From: JBMOGA01 sp049318625
GTDB lineage: Bacteria; Pseudomonadota; Alphaproteobacteria; Rhizobiales; Hyphomicrobiaceae
Length of the DNA stretch: 64,000 bases
Direction: 5' to 3'
Assembly (NCBI GenBank): GCA_049318625.1
Contig: JBMOGA010000013.1
Coordinates: 18,959 to 82,958, forward strand
Part shown: one piece after another, positions 27,510-35,724 of the stretch
Numbering within the stretch: position 1 is the first letter of the stretch
Layout of the letters: each line of letters opens with the position of its first letter
Translations under genes and position numbers: made by a program
Notes under the pieces: model-generated
The model's database searches: none
Seen by the model: the letters and a program-made list of their open reading frames with translations, nothing else
What the model was told of the DNA's origin: nothing

Positions 27510-28820
27510 ATGACCGACCTGTTCGCAGCGGCCGGATTGGACAAGGGCGCCCCCCGGCCGCTCGCCGACCGCTTGCGCCCGACCCGGCTCGCCGAGGTGG
27601 TGGGCCAGGGCCATCTGGTCGGCCCGGCCGGCACGCTGACCCGCCTGCTAGCGGCCGGCCGCCTGCCGAGCCTGATCCTGTGGGGGCCGCCCGGCACCGG
27701 CAAGACCACGGTCGCCCGCCTGCTCGCTGAGGAGACCAGTCTCGCCTTCGAGCAACTGTCCGCCATCTTCTCGGGCGTTCAGGACCTCCGCAAGGCCTTC
27801 GACCGCGCCAAGGCGCGCCGCCAGAGCGGCCAGGGCACCCTGCTGTTCATCGACGAGATCCACCGCTTCAACCGCGCCCAGCAGGACAGCTTCCTCCCGC
27901 ACATGGAGGACGGCACCATCACGCTGGTCGGCGCGACCACCGAGAACCCGTCCTTCGAGCTGAACGCGGCCGTACTCTCGCGCGCCATGGTGCTGGTCTT
28001 CCAACGCCTCGACGAAGCGGCGATGGCGGACCTGCTCGCCCGCGCCGAGCAGGTCGCCGGGCGGCCGCTGCCGCTCGACGCCGATGCCCGCGCCGCCCTC
28101 GTCGACATGTCCGATGGCGATGGCCGCGCCCTGCTCAACCTCGCGGAGGAGGTGCTCGCCGCCGCCGGCGACGGCCGGCCCCTCGACCGCGCCGGCCTCT
28201 CGACCCTCGTCCAGCGCCGTGCGCCGCTCTACGACAAGAGCCGCGACGGCCACTACAATCTCGTCAGCGCACTGCATAAGGCGGTGCGCGGCTCGGACCC
28301 CGACGCGGCGCTCTACTGGCTGTCGCGCATGCTCGACGGCGGCGAGGATCCGTTGTTCATCTGCCGGCGCGTGGTGCGCATGGCGGTCGAGGACATCGGC
28401 CTCGCCGACCCGCAGGCGCTGGCCCAGGGGCTCGCCGCCAAGGAGGCCTACGACTTCCTCGGCTCGCCGGAGGGCGAACTCGCGCTGGTGCAGGCGGTCG
28501 TCTACATGGCGACCGCGCCCAAGTCGAACGCCATCTACGTCGCCCAGAAGGCGGCCATGCGCGCGGCCAAGCAGCACGGCAGCCTGGCGCCGCCCAAGCA
28601 CATCCTCAATGCGCCAACCCGTCTGATGGCGGATGAAAGATACGGCGAGGGCTACGAGTACGACCACGACACACCCGAGGGGTTCTCGGGCCAGAACTAC
28701 TTCCCCGACGAGATCGGCCGGCTGTCGTTCTACGACCCGCCCGAGCGCGGTTTCGAGCGCGAGATCAAGCGCCGGCTCGACTATTGGGCGAAGCTGCGCG
28801 CCAAACGCGGCAAGGACTGA
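27510..28820 (+). CDS. rarA: Replication-associated recombination protein A (RarA/MgsA)
   Basis: An AAA+ ATPase of the clamp-loader/RuvB-related class that acts at stalled replication forks. The 436-residue protein has RPTRLAEVVGQ at the start, Walker A GPPGTGKTT, Walker B LLFIDEIHRFN, sensor 1 GATTENPSF and the C-terminal tetramerisation part with HYNLVSALHKAVRGSDPDAALYWL. The ribosome site AGAAGAG is just before ATG. Family length is normal and motifs are complete. Confidence 0.96.
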   Translation: MTDLFAAAGLDKGAPRPLADRLRPTRLAEVVGQGHLVGPAGTLTRLLAAGRLPSLILWGPPGTGKTTVARLLAEETSLAFEQLSAIFSGVQDLRKAFDRAKARRQSGQGTLLFIDEIHRFNRAQQDSFLPHMEDGTITLVGATTENPSFELNAAVLSRAMVLVFQRLDEAAMADLLARAEQVAGRPLPLDADARAALVDMSDGDGRALLNLAEEVLAAAGDGRPLDRAGLSTLVQRRAPLYDKSRDGHYNLVSALHKAVRGSDPDAALYWLSRMLDGGEDPLFICRRVVRMAVEDIGLADPQALAQGLAAKEAYDFLGSPEGELALVQAVVYMATAPKSNAIYVAQKAAMRAAKQHGSLAPPKHILNAPTRLMADERYGEGYEYDHDTPEGFSGQNYFPDEIGRLSFYDPPERGFEREIKRRLDYWAKLRAKRGKD

Positions 28821-28838
28821 GCCCCGGCGCGCCCGCGA

Positions 28839-29063
28839 TCAGGCCGGCACCAGTGGCACCGGATCGAGATGCGTCTCGTCGAGATTGCGGCAGTCGCGCA
28901 GGTCCTGCACCGTCCGGCAGCAGGTCACGGTCCATGTCTTGCAGTGCGGGCAATGGTCGGTCTCCATCGCCTCGGGCTCGGGCTCCGTGGTGGCGCCCGC
29001 CGTCGCACCCTGCCAGATCAGTGGCGTCGGCCCCGCACTCCGGACTGTTTCATCCTGCCACAT
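28839..29063 (-). CDS. Possible small Cys-rich protein (weak)
   Basis: A 74-residue open frame whose second half has a Zn-ribbon-like spacing, HCPHCKTWTVTCC then DLRDCRNL. An internal Met (METDHCPHC) could be the true start, giving about 43 residues. No strong ribosome site is visible and the frame lies opposite high-G+C shadow frames, so it may not be real. If real it would be a small metal-binding protein of unknown function convergent with rarA. Confidence 0.35.
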   Translation of the reverse strand: MWQDETVRSAGPTPLIWQGATAGATTEPEPEAMETDHCPHCKTWTVTCCRTVQDLRDCRNLDETHLDPVPLVPA

Positions 29064-29204
29064 ACTACGCGCCGCCTATGGTGACGAACTTCGCGATCGG
29101 GGCACGAGCGGCCCACGAATGCACGCATCCCGTCGGTCAGGATGGCGCTCCAAGACCCGCGGCACAACGACGGCGCACTTTCGTGGTTGCCGAAACTTGA
29201 ATTG

Positions 29205-29290
29205 CCGTTGTGAATTAGAACATTCGCAGAAATAAAAAACGTATACAGATTAGATATACTTAAATATATGATCTGTAAAAGGCACATAGT
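29205..29290. other. A+T-rich island with inverted repeat
   Basis: This stretch is strikingly A+T-rich in a very G+C-rich window. It contains TACAGAT (29244-29250) and its inverse ATCTGTA (29271-29277) separated by 20 bases, plus an inner GTATA/TATAC pair. It lies just before the phage-type lysis genes. It may be a promoter/operator region or a remnant of an integrated element. The remaining bases between 28821 and 29476 hold the weak Cys-rich frame and otherwise nothing recognised. Confidence 0.5.
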
Positions 29291-29476
29291 GTGACTGGCC
29301 GATAGCGCGGACCTCGCGTCTGAGGCCCAGACGGCCGGAACGGTCGGCTCCCTGCCATATCCACCGCTGCGAAAAGCCGGCAAGGGCGCGGCGCAGTTTC
29401 GGCCAGTGTTCAAACGCGAACACAGGCGCCGACCGGGCCCCGCGCCCTCGCCACGACCCACCATGAGAACCTGACC

Positions 29477-29596
29477 ATGGCAGAGCAACCCGAACCGGCG
29501 ATCGAGGCGGCGCACATCGGCTATGCGGACGGCCGGGAGACAGTGGACGAGCTCGCCGAGCGGCTGGCCCTTATCGAGCGGACCATCAGCTACTGA
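29477..29596 (+). CDS. Small 39-residue protein upstream of the muramidase
   Basis: ATG 29477 opens a 39-codon frame (MAEQPEPAIEAAHIGYADG, then VDELAERLALIERT, ending ISY) that stops with TGA. The same frame continues after the TGA for 30 codons (KYSWLARLPARSGPSQLA) to a TAG, and then runs into the muramidase. This looks like a phage-associated small gene, possibly decayed at its 3' end. Its function is unknown. Confidence 0.45.
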   Translation: MAEQPEPAIEAAHIGYADGRETVDELAERLALIERTISY

Positions 29597-29704
29597 CGAC
29601 GCAAGTATAGTTGGCTGGCGCGCCTGCCCGCGCGCTCCGGGCCGAGCCAGCTCGCCAGCCGCCGCGACTTGGAAAACGAAGCCAATTAGAACATCGTCGC
29701 CCGC

Positions 29705-30538
29705 ATGCGGCTCGTCCTCGCCCAGGAAGGCGGGTGGACGGAGGACCCTCACGATCCCGGCGGCCCGACCAATCGGGGCATCGTCATCGCCGACCTGGCG
29801 GCCCATCATGGCGTCGCGGTGAACCGGGCGACATTCGCCGCGCTGCGCGAGGAACTGCGCGCCATTCCCGAAGCGCTCGTGCGCACGATCTATCTCGAAC
29901 GCTACTGGCGGCCCGCGTGCTGTCCGGACCTGCCGCCGCCGCTCGCGCTGTTCCACTTCGACGCCGCGGTCAACCACGGCCTCACGGGCGCGGCCGTGCT
30001 GCTGCAGCGCGCCCTCCGCGTGACGGCGGATGGCGAGATCGGCCCGCTGACCCGGCGCGCGGCGCGCGACGGCCCGATCGACGCGACGCTCGCCCGCTAT
30101 GCCGAGCTGCGCCGCCGGCGCTACCGCGAGCTTCCCCACTTCTGGCGATTCGGCCGCGGCTGGCTGGCCCGTGTCGACGCCACGCTGGCCGAGGCCCGGC
30201 GAACCCCCGCCGGCCTCGCCGGACCCCGCATCTCCAACCCGAGAAAGGACGAACCCATGCAGGACGACACCACCGACCGGTCGGCCGCCACCAGCAAATG
30301 GTGGGGCCAGTCGCTGACGATCTGGGGGACCCTCGTGACCGCGGCCGCGACCGTTCTGCCGCTCGTCGGCCCCATGATGGGGCTGGACCTCACCCCCGAC
30401 CTCGTCCGTCAGGTCGGCGACCAGACCCTGGCCGTGATCCAGGCCGCCACCGGCCTGATCGGCACGCTGATGGCGATCGTCGGGCGCACGCGGGCCTCGA
30501 CCCGGCTCGAGCGGCGTCCGTTCACGGTCGAGATCTAG
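29705..30538 (+). CDS. GH108 muramidase fused to a holin-like membrane tail
   Basis: The 277-residue frame has two parts. Residues 1-170 are a glycoside hydrolase family 108 peptidoglycan muramidase; the catalytic Glu is in QEGGWTEDPHDPGGPTNRG (about residue 8), with FDAAVNHG and GEIGPLTRRA following. Residues 185-277 resemble a small phage holin-like protein (WWGQSLTIWGTLVTAAATV, then ATGLIGTLMAIVGRTRAS, two hydrophobic segments). An internal ATG at 30257 has a strong AAAGGA ribosome site, so the tail may be made separately (93 residues). The N-terminus is shorter than usual for GH108 and two stops lie upstream in frame. It is probably a prophage lysis remnant. Confidence 0.75.
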   Translation: MRLVLAQEGGWTEDPHDPGGPTNRGIVIADLAAHHGVAVNRATFAALREELRAIPEALVRTIYLERYWRPACCPDLPPPLALFHFDAAVNHGLTGAAVLLQRALRVTADGEIGPLTRRAARDGPIDATLARYAELRRRRYRELPHFWRFGRGWLARVDATLAEARRTPAGLAGPRISNPRKDEPMQDDTTDRSAATSKWWGQSLTIWGTLVTAAATVLPLVGPMMGLDLTPDLVRQVGDQTLAVIQAATGLIGTLMAIVGRTRASTRLERRPFTVEI

Positions 30539-30605
30539 CCCGCATCTCGCAGGGCGATGGACCGGCGCGGCGGCGACGTCGTTGACAGGCCGGGAGAGAC
30601 GCGGC

Positions 30606-30622
30606 GGTTCATCCCGGGTTCA
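30606..30622 (+). promoter_or_regulatory. PhoP-type direct-repeat box upstream of feuN
   Basis: GGTTCA-TCCCG-GGTTCA: two identical hexamers with a 5-base spacer (11-bp period), the arrangement bound by OmpR/PhoP-family regulators. It lies 43 bases before the feuN ATG. Autoregulation by the FeuP-like regulator is inferred from position and form. Confidence 0.55.
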
Positions 30623-30664
30623 GCGCCGCGGGGCTAGATCTTCCGGAGAAAGGAAGCGACGGCC

Positions 30665-30976
30665 ATGTCCACAACCGCCATCATGAAGACGACGCTCGGG
30701 CTTGCGGCGATCCTGCTGGCCCTTGCCACGCCCGCGCGGGCCGCGCCCGGCGACTGCCTCGACGACTGGGGTGCGGCCTCCACCGTTGTCGCGCGCGAGC
30801 GCCTCGCCACCGTCGAGTCGGTCACCCGCCTGACGCGCGACCTGCTGTCGGCGGACGTCGTGCGCACGGCGCTGTGCCGCGACAACGATCGCTACGTCTA
30901 CCGGATGGTCGTGCGCGGCCCGCGCGGACGGCTGCGCAATCTGGCCGTCGATGCCCGCCAGCCGTTCGGTCGCTAG
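30665..30976 (+). CDS. feuN: FeuN-like small periplasmic regulator
   Basis: A 103-residue exported protein. The signal peptide (TTLGLAAILLALATPARA) is followed by GDCLDDWGAASTVVARE and the C-terminal CRDNDRYVYRMVVRGPRG, a PepSY-like pattern. Two Cys (in GDC and ALC) could form a disulfide. In Sinorhizobium meliloti a small periplasmic protein in this position, FeuN, restrains the sensor FeuQ; the symbol is assigned from layout and position. The AAAGGAAG site precedes ATG 30665; ATG 30683 is an alternative. It is followed by feuP after 50 bases. Confidence 0.72.
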   Translation: MSTTAIMKTTLGLAAILLALATPARAAPGDCLDDWGAASTVVARERLATVESVTRLTRDLLSADVVRTALCRDNDRYVYRMVVRGPRGRLRNLAVDARQPFGR

Positions 30977-31026
30977 TCCCCGCGCCAGCCCTCGCCTATA
31001 AGAGAGGGGAGCTGAAAGGAGCCAAC

Positions 31027-31698
31027 GTGCGCGTTCTCGTCGTCGAGGATGACCCCGATCTGAACAGACAGCTGGTCGCCGCCCTCGGGCAGGCCGGCTA
31101 TGCGGTCGACAAGGCGTTCGACGGCGAGGAGGGCTACTTCCTCGGCGAGACGGAGCCTTACGACGTCGTCATCCTCGATCTCGGCCTGCCGAAGATCGAC
31201 GGCATCCGCATTCTCGAGCAATGGCGCCGGATCGGCCGCAACATGCCGGTCATCATCCTGACCGCCCGCGACCGCTGGAGCGACAAGGTCGCCGGCATGG
31301 ACGCGGGCGCCGACGACTACGTCGCCAAGCCATTCCACATGGAAGAACTGCTGGCACGCGTCAGGGCCCAGGTGCGCCGCTCCGCCGGCCACGCCAAGAG
31401 CGAGATCGAGTGCGGGCCGCTGCGTCTCGACACCAAGACCGCCCGCATCACCTGCGAAGGCCAGCCCATCAAGCTCACCTCGCACGAGTACCGGCTGCTC
31501 GCCTATCTGATGCACCACAAGGAGCGGGTGGTCTCGCGCACCGAACTGGTGGAACACCTGTACGATCAGGACTTCGATAGGGATTCCAACACGATAGAAG
31601 TCTTCATCGGGCGCCTGCGCAAGAAGATGCCGGGGGATCTCATCAAGACCGTCCGCGGCCTCGGCTATCGCCTCAGCGACGAGCCAGATGCGTCTTAA
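31027..31698 (+). CDS. feuP: FeuP/PhoP-like response regulator
   Basis: A 223-residue OmpR-class response regulator. The receiver domain (1-115) has acidic residues D8 and D9, phosphoacceptor Asp51 (VILDLGLPK), TARD and VAKPF. The winged-helix DNA-binding domain (about 125-220) has LTSHEYRLLAYLM, DRDSNTIEVFIGRLRKK and the final GLGYRL. I placed the start at GTG 31027, where AAAGGAG precedes and the receiver begins (VRVLVVEDD). It overlaps feuQ by 11 bases. It probably binds the direct-repeat box upstream of feuN. Confidence 0.92.
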   Translation: MRVLVVEDDPDLNRQLVAALGQAGYAVDKAFDGEEGYFLGETEPYDVVILDLGLPKIDGIRILEQWRRIGRNMPVIILTARDRWSDKVAGMDAGADDYVAKPFHMEELLARVRAQVRRSAGHAKSEIECGPLRLDTKTARITCEGQPIKLTSHEYRLLAYLMHHKERVVSRTELVEHLYDQDFDRDSNTIEVFIGRLRKKMPGDLIKTVRGLGYRLSDEPDAS

Positions 31699-33067
31699 CT
31701 CTCTTGCTTTCCGGCTGTTTCTGACGGCGGCGGTATGGACGCTGCTGGTGCTGCCCGTCGCCGGACTGCTGATCTACTCGGTCTACCGCGAGGACGCCCG
31801 CACCGGCTTCGACGAGCGCCTGAAGTTCCTGCTGACGGTCGTTCAGGCGGACAGCATCGACCAGGCCGAGACCGAGCCCGGCCGCCCCCGCGACGTCGGC
31901 GAGCCGCTGTTCGAGATCACCCATTCCGGCTGGTACTGGCAGATCAAGCCGCTCGACACCGGCCAGGGACGCCGCCTCGTCTCGGCCTCGCTGGCCAGCG
32001 AGCAACTGCCGTCGCCGTTCGAGAGCAAGGTGCCGACCGACGGACGCGGCACCCATTGGATGGACGCCACCGGCCCCAACGATCAGTCGATCCGCATCGC
32101 CGAGGTCATCTACACCATCGGCGACGATCCGGCCGGCCCGCGCTACTCGTTCGCCGTCGCCGGCCCCCTCGACTGGCTCGACAACCGCCTGTCCGCCTTT
32201 CGCACCCGCCTTGTCGTCGCCCTCGCGCTGGCCGGCGTCGCGCTGCTGCTGACGACCCTGCTGCAGGTCCGCTTCGGACTGGCGCCGCTGGCGAACATCG
32301 AGCGCGGGCTCGCGGCCATCCGGTCGGGCGAGGCGAGCGAACTCAAGGGCGATCTGCCGGCAGAGATTGCGCCGCTGCAACTCGAACTCAACGCCTTGAT
32401 CCAATCGAACCAGGAGATCATCGACCGCGCCCGCACCCAGGTCGGCAATCTCGCCCACGCCCTCAAGACGCCGCTCGCCGTCATCCTCAACGAGGCCCGC
32501 GAGGCCAATGCCCCGGGCGCCAAGATCGCCGAGCAGGCGACCGTGATGCGCGACCAGCTGAACCACTATCTGGACCGCGCTCGCGTCGCCGCCCGGGCCG
32601 GCACCGTCGGCCGCGTCACCGAGGTGCGCCCCGTTGTCGAAGCGCTGCAACGCGCCCTCGAGCGGATCTACCGGGACAAGGGCATCGCGATCACGGTCGA
32701 GGTGGCGCAATCCGCCCGCTTCCAGGGCGAGCGTCAGGATTTCGAGGAGATGCTCGGCAATCTCCTGGACAACGCCTGCAAATGGGCCCGCCGCGACGTC
32801 CGGCTGCGGGCCGAGATCGTCGAGCCGGCCACCCGGACGGCGGCCCGGCGCTTGCGCGTGACCATCGAGGACGATGGACCGGGACTGTCCGGCGAGCAGC
32901 GGGCCGTGCTCGGCAAGCGCGGGGTCCGCCTGGACGAAACCAAGCCGGGCTCCGGCCTCGGCCTGTCCATCGTGGCAGATCTTGCCCAGTCCTATCGCGG
33001 TGGACTAAAGCTCGAGGCGAGCCCGCTCGGCGGACTGCTGGCGCGGCTGGATCTGCCCGCCACCTGA
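31688..33067 (+). CDS. feuQ: FeuQ/PhoQ-like sensor histidine kinase
   Basis: A 459-residue inner-membrane kinase. Helix 1 is at about residues 8-31, a periplasmic sensor region at about 32-170 (with HSGWYWQIKPLD and SIRIAEVIYTIGDDP), helix 2 at about 172-195, then HAMP. The phosphoacceptor is His258 (NLAHALKTPLAV), and the catalytic domain has NLLDNACKWA, EDDGPGLS and GSGLGLSIV. All boxes are intact. The periplasmic region would contact FeuN. The gene is translationally coupled to feuP. Confidence 0.92.
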   Translation: MRLNSLAFRLFLTAAVWTLLVLPVAGLLIYSVYREDARTGFDERLKFLLTVVQADSIDQAETEPGRPRDVGEPLFEITHSGWYWQIKPLDTGQGRRLVSASLASEQLPSPFESKVPTDGRGTHWMDATGPNDQSIRIAEVIYTIGDDPAGPRYSFAVAGPLDWLDNRLSAFRTRLVVALALAGVALLLTTLLQVRFGLAPLANIERGLAAIRSGEASELKGDLPAEIAPLQLELNALIQSNQEIIDRARTQVGNLAHALKTPLAVILNEAREANAPGAKIAEQATVMRDQLNHYLDRARVAARAGTVGRVTEVRPVVEALQRALERIYRDKGIAITVEVAQSARFQGERQDFEEMLGNLLDNACKWARRDVRLRAEIVEPATRTAARRLRVTIEDDGPGLSGEQRAVLGKRGVRLDETKPGSGLGLSIVADLAQSYRGGLKLEASPLGGLLARLDLPAT

Positions 33068-33174
33068 CGTCGCGACCGGGTGCCGTCGGCCGAATTGTTG
33101 CCCGAATCTCGGCCGATGGACGGGTAATGTGGGAAAACTGCGGCTGCGATGGCCGCCGCGGAGTGGGATCGACG

Positions 33175-33642
33175 ATGACAGTCTACCGGATGGCACTCCT
33201 GGCTCTGGTCCCCGTCGTGCTTGTGGGCTGCGGACCCGACGGGCCGAGCAAGCAGGACTCGGGTCTGGTGGTCGGCGCGGTCGCCGGCGGATTGCTCGGT
33301 AGCGCGGTCGGTCGCGGCAACGGTCGCATTTTCAGCACCGCCCTCGGCGCCGTCGTCGGTGGCATCGTCGGCAGCGAGATCGGCCGGTCGATGGACAAGC
33401 AGGATCGTATCCTGGCCCAGCAGGCCGAGCTTGCGGCCTTCGAACAGGGTCCGACGGGCAAGGCCGTGCCGTGGCGCAACCCGGACAACGGTCGCTATGG
33501 GGAGGTCGTGCCCGGCAGCCCCTATCGCCGCGGTCCGGACGATTGCCGGGACTACACCCACACCATCTATATCGATGGCCGCCCGCAGACCATGCGCGGC
33601 ACCGCCTGCCGCAACAGCGACGGGTCCTGGCGCAGCGTCTGA
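33175..33642 (+). CDS. Glycine-zipper outer-membrane lipoprotein (17 kDa antigen-like)
   Basis: A 155-residue lipoprotein. The signal peptide ends in the lipobox VVLVGC (Cys19), followed by a glycine-zipper hairpin (GLVVGAVAGGLLGSAVG, then TALGAVVGGIVGSEIGR), as in the rickettsial 17 kDa surface antigen family. The C-terminal domain (about 85-155) has two Cys (DDC, TAC) and ends in RNSDGSW, matching the family's tail. It is probably in the outer membrane. It follows feuQ, a placement also seen in rhizobial genomes. Confidence 0.88.
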   Translation: MTVYRMALLALVPVVLVGCGPDGPSKQDSGLVVGAVAGGLLGSAVGRGNGRIFSTALGAVVGGIVGSEIGRSMDKQDRILAQQAELAAFEQGPTGKAVPWRNPDNGRYGEVVPGSPYRRGPDDCRDYTHTIYIDGRPQTMRGTACRNSDGSWRSV

Positions 33643-33727
33643 TCTTTGGCAAAGCACTGATGTTGTCAGCGGCGGCCGCTCGGCCGCCGTCGTCGATTCG
33701 GTGCCCGCGACGAGCCTCGAGGGGCAG

Positions 33728-33952
33728 ATGGAGGCGCTGGCCCGCAGGAGCCCGGCTGTGGCCGCCGAGATCGTTCACGCCATGCAATCGGGGCTGACGG
33801 CTTTCATCCTGGCGAATGGCCACCGCGACGCCGGACTGAGCCTGACCTTCGTCCAGGCTCAGGAGCAGCCTGTTCGTATCGCCGAGGCGATCGAGCATAC
33901 GACGCGGCGGCTCGGCATCAGTGAACGCGACGGCGTATTCCAGCCGGCCTGA
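33728..33952 (+). CDS. Small hypothetical protein
   Basis: A 74-residue open frame that starts at ATG with GAGGGG just upstream (spacing 3). It reads MEALARRSPAVAAEIVHAM, then GLTAFILANGHRDAGLSLTF and ends DGVFQPA. It has no membrane segment or known motif. It fills the gap between the lipoprotein gene and ccmI. I do not recognise a family, and expression is suggested only by the ribosome site. Confidence 0.45.
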   Translation: MEALARRSPAVAAEIVHAMQSGLTAFILANGHRDAGLSLTFVQAQEQPVRIAEAIEHTTRRLGISERDGVFQPA

Positions 33953-34111
33953 CCTGCCGATGACCGGATCGAGGCCGATTTAATCTGCGTCACTTCGGTG
34001 GCGTGGCCATCGTGCGCCTTGTCTTTTGGCACTTTGAACACATTATGCGCTAAAGCGCCGACCGGCTGAGGCTGGGCCGGCCAGGACCGTGCCCGTCGCT
34101 CGAGGTCGAGA

Positions 34112-35230
34112 ATGCTTTTCTGGCTGTTGGCAGCCGTGATGACGGTCCTTCTGGTGCTGGCGCTGGCGCGTCCTCTGCGGACCGGTTCGGCCACCGAATC
34201 CGTCGAGGCGCCAGCCATCCGCATCTACAAGGATCAACTCGCCGAGATCGCTGCCGACGAGGCCCGCGGTCTCATCGCATCGACCGAAGCCGAGGCCGCG
34301 CGCATCGAAGTTTCGCGTCGCCTGCTCGCCGCCTCGGCCGCCGCCCAGCAGGTGGCGAAGAGCAGTGAGGTGTCGGCCCGTCTGCTGATCCAGGGCCTCG
34401 CCATCGCCTTGCCACTGACCGCGATCGCGCTTTACGTCACCCTCGGTGCCCCGGGCCTCCCGGACCGCCCCTTTGCCGTTCGCCAGACCACCGACCGGTC
34501 CGAAATCCAGGCCGCCGAGATGATCGGGCGCGTCGAGCAGCGCCTGCGCGACCACCCCGAGGACGGCCAGGGCTGGGATGTCATCGCGCCCATTTATCTG
34601 CGCATGGAGCGGTTCGACGACGCGGCGCGCGCCTATGCGCAGGCGCTGGCCATTCTCGGCGAGACGCCGAAGCGCCTGATGGGTCTCGGCGAGGCGCTGG
34701 TGATGCAGAGCGGCGGTCTGGTCACCGAGGAGGCCCGCCGCGCCTGGCAGCGGGTCGCCACACTGGTGCCCGACCATCAGGAGGCCTGGTTCTGGCTGGC
34801 GGCAGCCGACGAGCAGGACGGGCGCTTGACCGAGGCGGCCGCTGGCTACCGCCGGTTGCTCGGGGTGGCGCCGGCCGACGCACCCTGGCGGACCATGGTC
34901 CAGGAGCGCCTGAGCGAGGTCGAACGCCGCCTCGGCGTGCCGGGCGCCGCGCGCGGGCCGTCGGCCGGCGATGTCGAAGCGGCGTCGAAACTGCCCGCGG
35001 GCGAGCGCCTGCAGATGATCGAGCAGATGGTCGCCTCGCTCGCCGATCGACTGAAGAAGAACGGCGCCGATCCCGAGGGCTGGGAACGGCTGGTACAGTC
35101 CTATGCCGTGCTCGGCCGCCGCGACGATGCGCTCGGCGCGCTGAAGGACGGACGCCGGGCACTGGCGGGCGACGCCGCCGGGCTCGCACGCATGGAGGCC
35201 CTGGCCAAACGGCTCGGGCTCGAAGGTTGA
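34112..35230 (+). CDS. ccmI: Cytochrome c biogenesis protein CcmI (CycH)
   Basis: A 372-residue membrane protein of system I cytochrome c maturation that chaperones apocytochrome to the heme ligation complex. Two hydrophobic segments (residues 1-20 and about 95-112) flank a cytoplasmic loop with YKDQLAEIAADEARGLI. The periplasmic part has TPR repeats (WDVIAPIYLRMERFDDAARAY, EAWFWLAAADEQDGRLTEAA). It heads the ccm operon, followed by ccmE after 16 bases. The domain order is that of alphaproteobacterial CycH. Confidence 0.93.
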   Translation: MLFWLLAAVMTVLLVLALARPLRTGSATESVEAPAIRIYKDQLAEIAADEARGLIASTEAEAARIEVSRRLLAASAAAQQVAKSSEVSARLLIQGLAIALPLTAIALYVTLGAPGLPDRPFAVRQTTDRSEIQAAEMIGRVEQRLRDHPEDGQGWDVIAPIYLRMERFDDAARAYAQALAILGETPKRLMGLGEALVMQSGGLVTEEARRAWQRVATLVPDHQEAWFWLAAADEQDGRLTEAAAGYRRLLGVAPADAPWRTMVQERLSEVERRLGVPGAARGPSAGDVEAASKLPAGERLQMIEQMVASLADRLKKNGADPEGWERLVQSYAVLGRRDDALGALKDGRRALAGDAAGLARMEALAKRLGLEG

Positions 35231-35246
35231 AGACGGAGGGCACGAC

Positions 35247-35714
35247 ATGACGCGCAAACAACGGCGGGGCGTGCTGATCGGGGGCGCGGTGGCGGTGCTC
35301 GCCGTGGCCAGTCTGCTGGTGCTGTTCGCGCTCCGGGATACGATCGTATTCTTCCGCACGCCAAGCGACGTCGCCGAGCAGGCGATCCAGCCGGGTCAGC
35401 GCTTCCGTCTCGGCGGCCTGGTTGCCGAGGGCAGCGTCAAGCGGGGGCAGGGCACCGCCATCGAATTTGCCGTGACCGATACCATCAAGACGCTTCAGGT
35501 GCGCTATACGGGGATGTTGCCCGACCTGTTCCGCGAAGGGCAGGGCGTGGTGGCCGAGGGCAAGCTCGGGGCCGACGGCACCTTCGCCGCCGACACCGTG
35601 CTCGCCAAGCACGACGAGAACTACATGCCGCCCGAGGTCGCCAAGGCTCTGAAGGAGCGGGGCGTCTTCAAGCACGCCGGACCCGACGCAAAGGGCGCCG
35701 CCAAGCCCAACTGA
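35247..35714 (+). CDS. ccmE: Heme chaperone CcmE (CycJ)
   Basis: A 155-residue protein with one N-terminal membrane helix (about residues 9-29) and a periplasmic beta-barrel domain that carries heme to the ligase. The heme-binding His122 and Tyr126 are in LAKHDENYMPPE, the diagnostic motif. The tail is Lys/Ala-rich. It lies between ccmI and ccmF with gaps of 16 and 10 bases, so co-transcription is very likely. Confidence 0.96.
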   Translation: MTRKQRRGVLIGGAVAVLAVASLLVLFALRDTIVFFRTPSDVAEQAIQPGQRFRLGGLVAEGSVKRGQGTAIEFAVTDTIKTLQVRYTGMLPDLFREGQGVVAEGKLGADGTFAADTVLAKHDENYMPPEVAKALKERGVFKHAGPDAKGAAKPN

Positions 35715-35724
35715 GGAGCCGCAA

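Noticed and set aside
30874..31026. Upstream extension of the feuP frame
   Set aside because: It overlaps feuN, and the receiver domain starts at GTG 31027 with a good ribosome site.
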